From contig CAUYUJ010019082.1 of the NCBI GenBank assembly GCA_963575745.1, positions 314,001-378,000 on the forward strand: a DNA stretch of 64,000 bases. The letters run 5' to 3'. Made by a program: the position numbers and the translations under genes. Below the pieces are notes generated by a model. That model saw only the letters and a program-made list of their open reading frames with translations. It made no database searches and had not been told where the DNA came from. Positions 1 through 9,978 of this stretch are shown piece after piece; position 1 is the stretch's first letter; each line of letters opens with the position of its first letter. The stretch comes from Prorocentrum cordatum (lineage: Eukaryota; Sar; Dinophyceae; Prorocentrales; Prorocentraceae).

Positions 1-10
1 CAACTTCTTC

Positions 11-415
11 ATGCGCTACGATGCACTCCCAGCAGCACGACTATTCACGATGACCCACCAGCAGACCGTCCTAACTCACATCATCAACCACAAGCTGGCC
101 GCGATGGTCGCATACCCGATCGCTGACGACCGCATGGAACTACTGGCGCCAATGGCAGCCGCTCAAGAGCGGCGCGACCTCCTCACGCACATCAAGCTGG
201 GGACCCGCTACAACCCTTCCTCAGAGGTAACTCCATTCGATATCTCGCTCTTCCAGAGCGGAGTCGCCAACAAGGCCATCGACAAGATCAACGAGCTGAT
301 CGAGGCCCAGGGGGCAACATCGCCGGGCAGCCTACGACCTGCGGCGGAGACGAGAATGGGGGACCACCGGATTAAGGAAATAGTTATCACGGACAACTAT
401 CACACGCAAGGATAA
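11..415 (+). CDS. short uncharacterised coding remnant
   Basis: An open frame of 134 codons starts near the left edge of the window and ends at TAA. I do not recognise the protein. The composition is mixed and protein-like (for example ERRDLLTHIKLG and NKAIDKINELIEAQ, the latter probably helical), unlike the repeat-derived ORFs elsewhere. It probably belongs to the same broken coding block as 418-827. A retroelement gag tail is possible, but nothing diagnostic is visible. Confidence 0.28.
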   Translation: MRYDALPAARLFTMTHQQTVLTHIINHKLAAMVAYPIADDRMELLAPMAAAQERRDLLTHIKLGTRYNPSSEVTPFDISLFQSGVANKAIDKINELIEAQGATSPGSLRPAAETRMGDHRIKEIVITDNYHTQG

Positions 416-417
416 CC

Positions 418-827
418 GAGCATTTTGACACAGAACGACAGCGCCGCAGAGCCCACGAACTCGGGCCCGACACCCTCAGGCTCAGCGTCGCAGAAGCGAG
501 ACCTGTCCCACGTCGCCGACACCCCCAGAGGGACCTGTTCCACTTCTCTCCCCGACGCCTGATCGAGGAGACGCACGCACGGCTGGCGACCGCCACCGAC
601 GATGCACAGCGGAAGCTGGCAACAACCCGCATCATGATTGCCAACGGCAGCATGCGGACAACGTGCAACGACATCGACGACACGAGCCCCCCCCGCTGAT
701 AGCCGACACCAAGGCGGTCCACGACGACAGCGAAGACGAGGCCTACCTCGGGTGCGACGACCTGGACTACGCTGTCCAGCAGGCCATCGACGCCGCCAGG
801 ACCATGCACACTGGTCCCCACACATGA
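418..827 (+). pseudogene. frame-broken charged coding remnant
   Basis: After the stop of the preceding ORF, a second frame reads a charged, probably helical peptide (FDTERQRRRAHELG, then HARLATATDDAQRKL). It stops at TGA 686-688, directly after a run of eight C. The next frame then continues with an acidic peptide (DDSEDEAYLGCDDLDYAV) to TGA 825-827. The composition on both sides suggests one coding sequence broken by a one-base change in the C run, either a real mutation or a homopolymer error. No family is recognised. Confidence 0.25.
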
Positions 828-1084
828 CGCGACCTCAACAGCTGCCCGGCGACACCATTAGCCCAAACGGAGAAGCACCACCACGGGCACCGCGGCCGCC
901 CTTCGCATGGGTCTACCAGCCCGAACAGCTGACCACCCTGGTGCATCAAGAGACTCCTCCTGATCATCCACAATCGCTGAGGCATGCGCCTCAAAATGGG
1001 ACCTGGTGGGATGTGGGTATTCCATGGGTCCAAAGGGGGACGATAAGGCACATAGCCGCTGGTTTTCCTGGCGATGGCCAGAGC

Positions 1085-1560
1085 GGCTGCCGCTACAACT
1101 CAACAGCCTGGCCACCGAACGGAAGGCGCAAACCTCCCCCACGCCCTGTGGAACCCCCAGAGGTAGCAGCCACCAGTCCTTCGCTCGGGAACCCCACGCC
1201 TGCTTGCAGGCGAGGGTCCCCGACCTTGGACTGGAAGACGCCTACTGGCAATTCCTACAGGCAGGGGGACAGGCCTTTGCGCCTTCTGCCTGGGCGAGGG
1301 TGGCCAAGCCGCCACGTTACCCAGCCACCCAACTTCTGGGAGAGCCACCGTCGCGTAAGGCTCAAGCCTTTCCCGCGCTCGGTGGACCCCCCCCCAGGCG
1401 GCCCCCAGTCGCACGTTCTGGGAACCCCTCGCCTGCTCTGCAGGGGAAGGCTCCCGTCGTTGGACTGAGGGACGCCTGTGGGGAGTTCCTACGAGCAGGG
1501 GGAGAGGCCTGTGCTCCTTCCTCTTGGCGAGCGTGGGACCCCCACACGCTGCCGCCACAC
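1085..1560. repeat. two tandem copies of a 234-bp unit
   Basis: The block with GGACTGGAAGACGCC at 1228 recurs as GGACTGAGGGACGCC at 1462, a spacing of 234 bases. Flanking words such as GCAGGGGGACAGGCC and GCAGGGGGAGAGGCC also recur. The copies are diverged, roughly 75-80% alike by eye. No gene is seen in 830-1085 or 1560-2000. Confidence 0.6.
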
Positions 1561-2002
1561 AGCCACATACTGCCACCACTCTCAGCAACGCCGCCGCCGC
1601 ATTCTCCTCCATCCCTCCCCGTCTTGAGATTACGATATTTTTCTGGGAAAGGGCGTGGACTCGGGGTGTGCTCGTTTAGCTGTGTTCCACTGTCCCCAGT
1701 GCCATGCTGGCACGGGCTGGCAAATCTCAGTTCGTTAAAAAAATATGTGAAGCCACTCGGCGTGGAAAAAACGTGTTTCGCGAGTGCCCACTCGAGGAAA
1801 ATGCGCCCCCCGTCTCGGATCCTCGTTGCCTAACGGGCCTCTTGAGCCATCTAGAGCGCCTCTTAGGCCGTATTGGCGCACTCTCTGGGTGTGTTGGGGC
1901 TCTCTTGGACGCCTCTTGTGCCGCCTCCATACGTCGGGAAATGTTGCAAGCGACTATGGGAAAATCTCTGAAGCAACAAAAACAAGGGGACATGCAGAGC
2001 AA

Positions 2003-2350
2003 CGGTCCCTCTTTTTGCGGAGACTGGTTCTAGCGAAACTCTGGACTCGTCGTGGCCAGAGGCTTCAGGAGTCTAAAGGCATGCCTTAAAACTCCTTCTC
2101 CCCCAGGGTTGGGGGGGTGGGAGACCGACAAACAACTTGATAATGAACGGCAGCAGGGAAGAGAAGCGACTAGACGGTTCCTGATGTCTCTGTGTGGACA
2201 AGGCAAGCCGAGAACATCACCAAGACGGCCCCTCTGCTCAACCCGTTCTAAAACCTCCAGAGCAACGGTCCCTCTTTTTGCGGAGACTGATTCTAGCGAA
2301 ACTCTGGATTCGTCGTGGCCAGAGGCTTCAGGAGTCTAAAGGCATGCCTT
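2003..2350. repeat. direct repeat pair of about 86 bp
   Basis: A block beginning AACGGTCCCTCTTTTTGCGG and ending GTCTAAAGGCATGCCTT occurs at about 2003-2088 and again at 2265-2350, with only a few differences. The two copies bracket the 138-bp dispersed repeat at 2121-2258, so the trio looks like part of a larger duplicated or inserted unit. Confidence 0.7.
2121..2258 (+). repeat. 138-bp dispersed repeat, copy 1
   Basis: This block starts GAGACCGACAAACAACTTGA and ends TCTAAAACCTCC. It is repeated in the same orientation at 11833-11971 with about seven mismatches. The second copy lies at the 5' side of element A's coding region. The pair may be part of a terminal or subterminal sequence of a mobile element, or a short interspersed repeat. 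Confidence 0.75.
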
Positions 2351-2554
2351 TCAACTCTTTTCCCCAAATCATCCCGAGAGAATCCAATGTGGATGTTCAC
2401 TTGGGTGGGAAGGAAAAGGGTGGGTAAAACCGGCTCTAGTCTCAACGATGCTGGCCAGTAAAGTCGAGACCATGGCCTTCGCCATATCTCTGGGATATTC
2501 AGAAGCAATGCGTGTGCGACGGAGGCCACCTGGCCCTCCGCCGCTCAGCTGCCA

Positions 2555-2806
2555 ATGGGGGCGTTGGGTCTTCGAGCATATACAACCCTTTGGCCTACAT
2601 CGCTGGGTGAGTTTAGTCAGATCTTCAAGGTTCACATTGCCACACAACATCCTAGTAACCTTTTTCCACTTAGCGCCGTACTGGCACTGGTCGAGCTCGA
2701 CTCAAAAAAAGACATGCTTACAATGGGAGAGCTCGCACATTTCTGCAGTATGCCAGAGTCGGCTGGTCAGCGGATGCTCGAACATGACAGGAATGCCTCG
2801 CCGTAG
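2555..2806 (+). CDS. small hypothetical ORF
   Basis: An 83-codon frame ends KKDMLTMGELAHFCSMPESA and then a stop. Its composition (acidic and aliphatic, with few low-complexity residues) is more protein-like than its surroundings, but I recognise no domain. It could be an exon remnant or chance. The remainder of 2360-2990 holds nothing I can name. Confidence 0.18.
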   Translation: MGALGLRAYTTLWPTSLGEFSQIFKVHIATQHPSNLFPLSAVLALVELDSKKDMLTMGELAHFCSMPESAGQRMLEHDRNASP

Positions 2807-2989
2807 AAAATAATCTGAACAGGGACAGAGCGACTTGAGCAAGACGATTGCCGAGATGCACAGCTGCCGCATCGGCAGCAGTCAGAAAAGAATCCGCCGA
2901 CCCCTTGTGGGTCTCTAGGCGTGTGAGATAGTTCCCCCCCCCTAACCCCCCCCTGGGACCCCAAACCGGAGATTCGACCCCCCCCCCGG

Positions 2990-4130
2990 GCCCACGACGA
3001 GCGCGTCACGGGGCTCTCTTGGGCCCAAAAGGAGATCAAGACGGGCCAAGAAGGCCCCAAGACTCCTCCAAGACGGCCCACGAGGGTTCCGAGGCGCCAA
3101 ACGAGCGCTCCCAGACGCCCAAGAAGCCCCCAAGACGAGCCTAGAGGCCTCCAAGACGGCCCAAGAGGCCTCCAAGAGCAGTCCTCAGAAGGGCCGAAGC
3201 GCCGAAAATCGTCAAATTCCTATGGGAAAACGTACATTTTGATCATATACTACTTGTCGGCCTTCACGGCGTTGACGACGGTCCCAGAGCACCCCAAGAC
3301 CGCCCCGAGAGGCCCCCAAGAGGCGCCCAAGTCGGCCCAAGAGGGCGCCAAGACAGCCCAAGAGGCCCCCAAGACAGCCCAAGAGGGCCCCAAGACGGCC
3401 CCAAGAGGTGCCCAAGAGGGTGAGCCCGAACCGACAATCCGAGCCTTCCGCCCCAAGACGGCCCCAGAAGGCCCCAAGACGCCCCAAGAGGCCCTCAAGA
3501 CGCCCACAAGAGGCCCCAAGAGGCCCCCAAGAGGCTCCAAAACGGCCTCACAACGGCCCCCAAGAGGCTTCGAAACTGCCTCCAAGAGTCCCGCGAGAAG
3601 CCCCCCAAGAGATCCCAACGATCACCGCACAAGTCTCATATCAACAACCCAGGCACGGTGGCGGGGTTGCGTTTGCGCACACAAAAGGATTCGCGCTCTC
3701 GAAGCCTAAATTGCTCCAAAACGGCCCAGGATGGCTCCAAAACGGCCCAAGATGGCTCCAAGACGGCCCAAGACAGTTCGAAGACGGCCCAAGATGGCCT
3801 CAAGATGGCCTAAAAGGCTTTCACTATCGCCCACGAAGTCTCCAAGAAGACCCCCAAGACATATGAAAGAGGCGCACATTACGCATTTCAATACATTTCC
3901 ATTGCGTTGTTGAACATGTTTGCACTTGTTGCCTTTCCCGGCTTCCGTCGGCTCACGTAGCCCCAAGAGCCTCCAAGATCGCCCCACGGCGCCCCAAGAG
4001 GGCCTCAAGACGGCCCCAGAGAATCCTAACACGGCCCTGGACGCCTCCCAAGTCGGCCTAAGACGACCCCAAGACGGCAAAACCTGCCTCCAAATTGGTC
4101 CCAAGCTGGTGCAAGACGCCTCTGACCCAA
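2990..4130 (-). repeat. CCCAAGA-type repeat field, reverse orientation
   Basis: This is an imperfect array of short words such as GGCCCCAAGACGGCCCAAGA. It is the reverse complement of the CTTGGGGCC fields at 12.4-15.3 and 41.7-47.1 kb. At 3216-3246 it carries the same A/T-rich box found in those fields (CCTATGGGAAAACGTACATTTT, reverse strand), which shows that it is the same family inverted. Long open frames here come from the absence of stop codons in the repeat and are not genes. Confidence 0.75.
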
Positions 4131-4165
4131 AACCCATAACCCAGAGCCTTGTTTTTGTGTCCCCT

Positions 4166-4490
4166 TCCTCCTTTTCCTCCTCCTCCTCCTCCTCCTCCTC
4201 CACCTCGGCCGCCAGGTGGGTTCAAAACTGCTTTCCAGAGGTCCCCGAGAAGCGTGCCGCGAGATCCCTATACACATACAAAAAGCCTCTAACCCATAGC
4301 ACATATCCCAGAGTTTCGTCTCTGTGTCCCCGTCCTCCTCCCCCTCTCCTCCTCCTCTTCCACCTCCTCCTCGCCCACTCCTCCTCTTCCTCCCCCGCCT
4401 CGTCCTCCTCCTCCCCGATTCTTCTCCCCCCCATCCTCCGCCTCACCCCCCACCCCTCTCTCCCCCTCCCCCCTGTCCTCCCCCGCACGC
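4166..4490. repeat. TCC-rich polypyrimidine tracts
   Basis: TCC triplets at about 4167-4202 and long C/T tracts at 4326-4490 are simple sequence. They overlap the 3' end of the Cys-rich ORF on the minus strand, which therefore ends in a Gly/Arg tail. Confidence 0.8.
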
Positions 4491-5114
4491 GCGCCCCCGA
4501 TTGGGCATCATTCGCAGGTCTTGCATATTAGGGTGCCCTTTTTTTGCATCGCGTGCGACGTTAGAGGGGTCCCCGGAGAACGCCGACTTCGGTAGTCTTC
4601 TCTTGCACGCGCCGCCCCACTGATACGCCTGGCGACTGCGGGCTGTGAACTCGAGGTTCTTGCAGCCTCCGCACACCACTTTCGCTCCTTTCGCCGCTCG
4701 ATGATTTCCCACTTGCTTATGCTTCAAATGTTTCGTGTCCGAGAACGCTTCTCCGCACGCCGCGCGCGTCAGTGGCTTCGCGTCTGCCTCGGCTTTCCGC
4801 TTGCGATTCGTTGCCTCCGCACTCCCCCGTCGCACCTCTTTCTCTCGTTCTTCCCCGCATTTCCGACAGAGCCTTTCCCCCGCAGCATTGTGCTTCTTCT
4901 GAGCTTCCGACATATCCGCCTTTTCGTCATATAGCGACAGGCACTTACCGTTCGTACATCGCACTGCTCCGACGCTCTGATTCCACTTCGCGCTGTCTTT
5001 CCGCGAGTTCTGCTTGGCTTTGATACCGCTGCACTTCGCGCAGTACATGCCACCATGGCGCTGCCATGGTGGCATGTACATGCCACCGCGGAGGCCCGCA
5101 GTCAGGTAAAACAT
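4443..5114 (-). CDS. Cys-rich zinc-binding-like protein, Stc1-like
   Basis: A minus-strand ORF read from the methionine at 5114; upstream codons in the same frame are only an ATC microsatellite. It has spaced Cys pairs: YCAKCSG, CTNGKC, LCRKCGEE, AACGEAF, VCGGCKN and CKRRLPKSAFS. The last motif, followed by basic and helical residues, resembles the Stc1 zinc-binding pattern (CxxC, basic residues, then FS), several copies of which occur in some dinoflagellate proteins. The C-terminus becomes a Gly-rich low-complexity tail over the pyrimidine tract. It may be an exon, a repeat-borne ORF or a remnant. A perfect 35-base palindrome lies inside it. The function is unknown; the zinc-cluster assignment is moderate. 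Confidence 0.4.
   Translation of the reverse strand: MFYLTAGLRGGMYMPPWQRHGGMYCAKCSGIKAKQNSRKDSAKWNQSVGAVRCTNGKCLSLYDEKADMSEAQKKHNAAGERLCRKCGEEREKEVRRGSAEATNRKRKAEADAKPLTRAACGEAFSDTKHLKHKQVGNHRAAKGAKVVCGGCKNLEFTARSRQAYQWGGACKRRLPKSAFSGDPSNVARDAKKGHPNMQDLRMMPNRGRACGGGQGGGGERGGG
5044..5078. other. perfect 35-base palindrome
   Basis: Two 16-base arms, TACATGCCACCATGGC and its exact complement, are separated by the three bases GCT. It lies within the Cys-rich ORF. Its perfection amid diverged sequence suggests a recent insertion or a templated event. Confidence 0.85.
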
Positions 5115-5127
5115 GGAATCCCTTGAA

Positions 5128-5286
5128 ACAGTGATGGCGACAACGACAACAATGATTATGACGAGGATGATACCGATGATGATGATGATGATGATGATGC
5201 TTAGCATGATGATGGTGGTGATGATAATGATAATGATGATGATGATGATGAAGATGAAGATGGTGACGGTAATGATGATGATGGTG
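5128..5286. repeat. GAT/GAC trinucleotide microsatellite
   Basis: An interrupted GAT array with GAC and GGT variants. The interval from 5300 to 5615 contains no recognisable gene; part of it (5560-5640) is CCCC-AAGA-like repeat. Confidence 0.85.
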
Positions 5287-5615
5287 GCGATGGCCTCGGG
5301 CTCGCAACGTGCCTGGACCTAGCAATGCGAAACAAACCGCGAACACCTTCTCGGTTCCCAAGCGTGTGAGACTCGTCCCCTCCACAGCCCCGAGGTTCCC
5401 CGTGCGGGCTCAGGGATGCCCCAAAAAACAACCCCGCCTCACCAAAGAAGTCAAACCCAGCAAAAAAAAAAAAACGGGCCCCACTCCAACGCTTCCACCC
5501 TTTGGGCATCTCCAGAACGATGCCAATATTGCATTAGCGTCCTTTCTTTTCCGATGGGCCCCCCAGGGCCTCGAGATGACCCCAAGCGGATTCCACATGG
5601 CCCCAAGAGAGGTCA

Positions 5616-6039
5616 TTATGGACCCCTACACGACTCCCCAGCCCGATTCAAGCGAGCCGGCAAGACCGCCAAGATGAGGGGTCGGCGGATGTGGCGTAAG
5701 CCTATAGAATCGTTGAACCCCCACCGCTCATCGCGACTTCGCACAGGCCGAGATCTGTCATGCGCAAGCGAAAAAGTCAGGCACGGCGGGGCCAGCATTG
5801 CAGCCACCAGCCGCCCAACTCGGGCGTCTGACCTGATGGCTTGCAAGACTTTTGGCGACAGCAGGTCCTGCCACTCTGCATCGTAGATGACGCCCCAGCT
5901 TCGCGAGCGTAACCCCAAACTGTCGGCCGCGCGCGAGCGCCCTGCAGCCTGCAAAAAGATCGGCCAGGTACTGTCCTTTCCCTAGGCGAGAACGATGGAG
6001 CCGACCCCTTGATCGCGCCCCTCTGTAGCCGAGGTGCAC
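5616..6039 (-). pseudogene. C5-methyltransferase-like domain fragment
   Basis: Two overlapping minus-strand frames together read like the N-terminal half of a SAM-dependent methyltransferase. In the frame from 6039, LADLFAGCRALAR matches motif I (DLFAG). In the frame from 5954, GVIYDAEWQDLL is followed by AAMLAPPCLTFSLAHDR, with the PPC of motif IV. The switch falls near 5945. The fragment ends in unrelated sequence at about 5620, so the C-terminal half is missing. It lies directly downstream of element A's recombinase. That is unusual for the order in element B, where the methyltransferase-like part precedes the recombinase, so it may come from a second element. Almost certainly non-functional as it stands. 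Confidence 0.55.
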
Positions 6040-6044
6040 TCGGG

Positions 6045-7466
6045 TCAGTTTTGCCCTGGACGCACGCTGAGGGGCTGTCCCGTCAAGATCTGGGTCAACT
6101 GCCTCTCCGCCTGTTCGCGCACTGCACGCAGAGCTGGCGCCAACTTCGCGTAGCTGCTCCCCAGCATGCTACTGTGCTCGTAGCGGTGCACGGACTTGGC
6201 TTGGGCCCACTCGCCCCGCCTCTGAGTCGAAGTGAGATTGCGCCATCCATTGGCCAGGTCGACGCTGGCCCCCGAGTGCCTCATCTGATGCAGAGTGACG
6301 GGAGCGATTCCGAGATCCTCTGCCGCCTCCCTGAGCAGGGCCGACGCCTCGGGGCAGTCGAAATTCCACAGCGGCTCCTTCGAGGCTGCCGAGCCCAGTC
6401 GTCTGAACACTGCATCCAAGCCCTGGAGGTACGGAGAGTCCAGCGGGCATCCCTCGTCGAAATGGCCCCTCTTGCTAGGCTTTCTCCGCTCCCGAGGATG
6501 AGTCAGCAAGGCCCAGTGGCGGCTGACGCCCGTCGTCGGGGGGACGAGGTCGCACCTCCGGGCGGCCAGCAAGGTCGAGGGCCGAGAATAGGTCGAGACG
6601 CCCACCATGAGGAAGAGCGCCAGTCGAAGATGCCCTCGGCGCACCAGCTTCCAAGCAAGGCCGCACCAGACCGGGAGGGCCAAGGCCTTCCGCCGACGCC
6701 CAGGAGTCAGCCTGCGCCAGGCCTTGAGAGACCGCCAGGCGCGGGGTAGCTTGCGACCCCCAGTTCGACCGAGGTCGGGGTTCGCGCTGACCCCAGCCGC
6801 CATGGTCTGATCCCCATAGCTTCTCTGCTCGCCCTGCAAGTAATTCTCGGTCAAGTAGTTGCAGAACAGCTCGTCGATCTCTGTGTCGGCCTTCGCGAGG
6901 ATGTCCCCCCGCTTCAGGCCGACACGCGAGTAGAAGAGATCGAAGTAACGCTGGTACCTCACCTGCGTCGGCCGCGTCACGGCCAAGGTCTCCAGGAGGC
7001 TCACCCCAGCTTCCTGAGCAGCAAGGATCGCGTCGGCGCACAGCTTCGCACGCCTCTGCGCCCTCCGAGCGCGCAGATGCCGCATCCGCACGCGGCCGCG
7101 CCCCAGGTGCTCGATCACCGAGTTGGAGCCGCTGGAGCTGCTGTCGCCCTCGGCGGCCCCCCCTCCGTCTCCAGCGAGGTCCTGACCGTTGGCGCCCCTG
7201 TCGTCCAGCGCCGAGAAGTGCCGCCCCGCCCGTGCAACCCTGGCTGGCACAGCAGAGGGGGCCGGCACCAGCGCACGTCGGCGCCCAGCTGCAGGCGGGG
7301 CGGCCGGCGTCTGGGCGCCCCTCGGGCCAGCCCGCGCACGGCGCGCCACGTGTCTAGCCGTCAGCGCCCGCGAGCCCAGCGCTGTCCGAGGGAGCCTCTC
7401 GCCCGACGGCAGCGGCGGCTCCCGGGCCACAAGCGCGCTGAGCCCCCGCAGCCGCTTCGGGCCCAT
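6045..7466 (-). CDS. tyrosine recombinase of element A
   Basis: A 473-residue ORF. After an Ala/Arg-rich start (about 1-130), a core-binding-like region (TRPTQVRYQRYFDLFYSR) precedes the catalytic domain. The catalytic set is visible: Arg295 in STYSRPSTLLAARR, His393 and Arg396 in LHQMRHSGAS, Trp in RRGEWAQAK, and the nucleophile Tyr429 in VHRYEHS. In YR retroelements this enzyme integrates the circular cDNA by strand exchange. The frame is intact, unlike the rest of element A. It lies 3' of the reverse transcriptase, in the DIRS order. Confidence in the fold is high; activity is unknown. Confidence 0.8.
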   Translation of the reverse strand: MGPKRLRGLSALVAREPPLPSGERLPRTALGSRALTARHVARRARAGPRGAQTPAAPPAAGRRRALVPAPSAVPARVARAGRHFSALDDRGANGQDLAGDGGGAAEGDSSSSGSNSVIEHLGRGRVRMRHLRARRAQRRAKLCADAILAAQEAGVSLLETLAVTRPTQVRYQRYFDLFYSRVGLKRGDILAKADTEIDELFCNYLTENYLQGEQRSYGDQTMAAGVSANPDLGRTGGRKLPRAWRSLKAWRRLTPGRRRKALALPVWCGLAWKLVRRGHLRLALFLMVGVSTYSRPSTLLAARRCDLVPPTTGVSRHWALLTHPRERRKPSKRGHFDEGCPLDSPYLQGLDAVFRRLGSAASKEPLWNFDCPEASALLREAAEDLGIAPVTLHQMRHSGASVDLANGWRNLTSTQRRGEWAQAKSVHRYEHSSMLGSSYAKLAPALRAVREQAERQLTQILTGQPLSVRPGQN

Positions 7467-7539
7467 GCCAAGAGCCCTCTACATTGATCGGGGGCTCAGC
7501 GATGGTGGCCAGAACCGAAGGTTTTGAGCCACAACGCCT

Positions 7540-9428
7540 ACTGACAGGTCCCACAGACACGTCTGGTTTGGGGACGGCTCTTGGAGGACGGGTTTGCAAA
7601 TTCAAAACTGGCCTCAAACTTATCATCTGGAAGAGATGTTACTATACTACTGTCGCTATCTGGAAAAACCCTGCTGCCTTCGTCACTCCCATTAAACTCC
7701 GAAGGGATCCATCGAAAGGCGGGTGAGAGACCAAACGCTATGGCACACGCATAGAAACGACGAATCTGAACCAACAAAATGAAGCATGAGGATCGGGCCC
7801 TCGAAAAAGGAATCACCACATACATATTATCTGAAAGGAAAAGCTGACGCACACTGACTCCATGAGAGGTCTTGGCCAATCTCTGGACTGCTTTAACAAG
7901 GGCCTTGGCCTCCAGGATCAAAATGCTTCGGGAAAACGCCAGATCCCTGAGCGGACCGTCTCCCAGGCCCCTTTTCGGAGCCACTCCCAGGGGACTTCGG
8001 CCAAGTCAGGATCAACATCCCATGCGGACAAAACATCGGGCCCCGAGGAATCCTCATTTATCACTCTCGACGCTGCGGATCACCCCCGAGCTACCCTGGG
8101 CCAGGCTGGCGGCTGCGAGCGCGCTCTCTCGCGCAGGCCTTCCCTGCGCGGAGCGGAAGCGGGCCCGCTCGGGCAGCCTGCCGACCTCCTCCACCACGCG
8201 GAGCGGCCAGAACGACTGCGCCATGCCCCAGCCGCTCTCGCTGGCGTCGGTCTGGAGCACGCATCTGTTCCAAGGGCGCCACCAGTCCTGCACCAGCAGC
8301 ACGAGCAAGCCGCGGAACATCTCCACCTCCTTCACGACCTCGGGCCACAAGCGAGCGGGCTCGAGGTAGCGCCGTTGGACGAAGCGGTGGGAGGCGCGCC
8401 AGCAGCTCAACGAGCCCCGCAGAGCAAGCCCACAGAATGTGCAGTGGCCGAGCACCACCTCCAGGGCTCGCCCCGTCGCGCGGCCGCGCGCCAGCAGGCC
8501 GCCCAGCCCCATGTACACCTCCCAGAAGCGGCCGTCGCTCACGCCCGATCTCATCAGCTCGAGGTCCAGCTTGGTCCCCAGAGCCCCGCACGCGCCCGAG
8601 GTCACGGAGCTCTTGTGCAGGTCGAGGCCGACCCCCTCCAAAAGCCCCGCCCACTGGTCGAGGATCTCCTGCGCGGTGGTCTCCGACGGGGTGATGACGC
8701 CTAGGTTGTCGACGTACACGTAGGCCCCTCCAACACGGCCAGGTTCGACGTCCATGACCAGCGAGGGTCCTCGGTCGCTCATGAGCAGCCTCTCGGAGAT
8801 CGTCATATCTCCTCCCGGCCAAGGGTTCGAGCTGACCACTCTCTCCTCGTTGGCATCCTGCGCCAGGAAGAGCGACCCCGAGAAGCCCATGGGGAGCGCG
8901 CCGATGCACGGAACGACCAGGGTGTCCGGTCCCAGGCGAGCCCCCATCGAGCTCCTGGCCGGCGAGCCCTAGGACGTGGGCGGGCGCGGCCGGCAACGAA
9001 AATAACTTCGCCAGGTTCAGGGGGATCCGCATGCGGTAGAAGCAACCCTTACCGTCCGTCATCCCAAGAAAGAGCCTGAACTTGCCCAGCAGCTCCTCCG
9101 CGCGGGCGGAGCCGAGGGCCACGCCCCCGGGGGGCCTCACCTCCACGCGCCCGAAGCCCTCGCAGGAGAGGAGCTGCACGCTGGGCGGCACGTTGAACCA
9201 GGCGTTGGCACGTCGGGCGTCCACTATCATGCGCATCTTGTGCCCGTCAGACTTCTTCACGAAAAAGAAGCCCGCCTGCTCAGAAGGCGTCAAAGTTGCC
9301 AGCAGGAGACCTCGTGACGTGAGATCCTTCAAAAAACTATGGTACTTCTTCTTGTTCTGCTTCAGCAGCGGGTCAAAATGCGGAGTCGGCAAGCTGTCAA
9401 AATCGATCTCGTGGATCGGCCGCCTCAT
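7540..9428 (-). pseudogene. reverse transcriptase and RNase H of element A, frameshifted
   Basis: Three or more frames are needed. From 9428: the N-terminal fingers region, with FFVKKSDGHKMRMIVDARRAN and the motif A region FRLFLGMTDGKGCFYRM. After a frame change near 8955: GALPMGFSGSLFLAQDAN and the catalytic motif C as AYVYVDNLGV, that is YVDN where most reverse transcriptases have YxDD. Then LQTDASESGWGMAQ begins RNase H. Past a stop at 8054 a third frame reads EDSSGPDVLSAWDVDPDLAE. The RNase H C-terminus, ILEAKALVKAVQ to RWIPSEFNGSDEGSR, is back in the earlier frame from about 7925. Several indels make this a pseudogene unless they are sequencing errors. Confidence 0.75.
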
Positions 9429-9450
9429 GCGCTTGTAATTCCCCTTTCAA

Positions 9451-9978
9451 TTAAGTGCGACCAGCCTCGCCCACTACGTCTTCCACCTGGCGGCAGCCGA
9501 CAATCGACGGGGGCAAGGACACGCGGTCACGGACGAAGAAGGCCAGGTTCCTCGGGGAGCCCGATGCGTCGTAGATCGAGCACCCCTTGAGCAACGCACT
9601 GAGCGCCGCCTCGCGGGACGGACAGGGGCTGGGAGCTGCGGCCCGACGCCGAAGAGCTTCGCTTGCCACCCACTGCGCAATCCCAGCATGCTTGCCCCAG
9701 ATGGAGTCCAAGGGGCGCGGCTGGCCAGCGTCGGCCGGCTCCCAGCCAGCAAGCCAGTTGAGAGAGTCGATCGCGCCACTCGCCAATTCGTGCTCACGCC
9801 TCCGCCCGGCACCAGCAATCCGGGCGCGGCCGCCGCCCCTGCTGGCAGGCGGCACGGCCAGGCGAGGAAGAGGGAAGAGGTCCCTGCCCCCGCTCGCCAC
9901 AGCCAAAAGCGCTCGCTGGGCCGAAGAAGAGGTCCAACCAGCGGGGGCCCACTCCGCCGGCTGCGTCGAGTCCGTCAT
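9451..9978 (-). CDS. pol leader region of element A
   Basis: A 175-residue frame between the gag-like and reverse transcriptase frames. It contains SLNWLAGW, then REAALSALLKGCSIYDASG and VSLPPSIVGCRQVEDVV. This pattern resembles the segment preceding the reverse transcriptase in other dinoflagellate YR elements, but no domain name applies. Its end abuts the reverse transcriptase frame with a frame change near 9450, and its start overlaps the gag-like frame by four bases. It is probably part of a single pol protein. Confidence 0.45.
   Translation of the reverse strand: MTDSTQPAEWAPAGWTSSSAQRALLAVASGGRDLFPLPRLAVPPASRGGGRARIAGAGRRREHELASGAIDSLNWLAGWEPADAGQPRPLDSIWGKHAGIAQWVASEALRRRAAAPSPCPSREAALSALLKGCSIYDASGSPRNLAFFVRDRVSLPPSIVGCRQVEDVVGEAGRT

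Noticed and set aside
638-1833. Overlapping plus-strand frames of about 275 codons
   Set aside because: They run through the 234-bp tandem repeat with Pro/Arg-rich composition and compete with open frames on the other strand.
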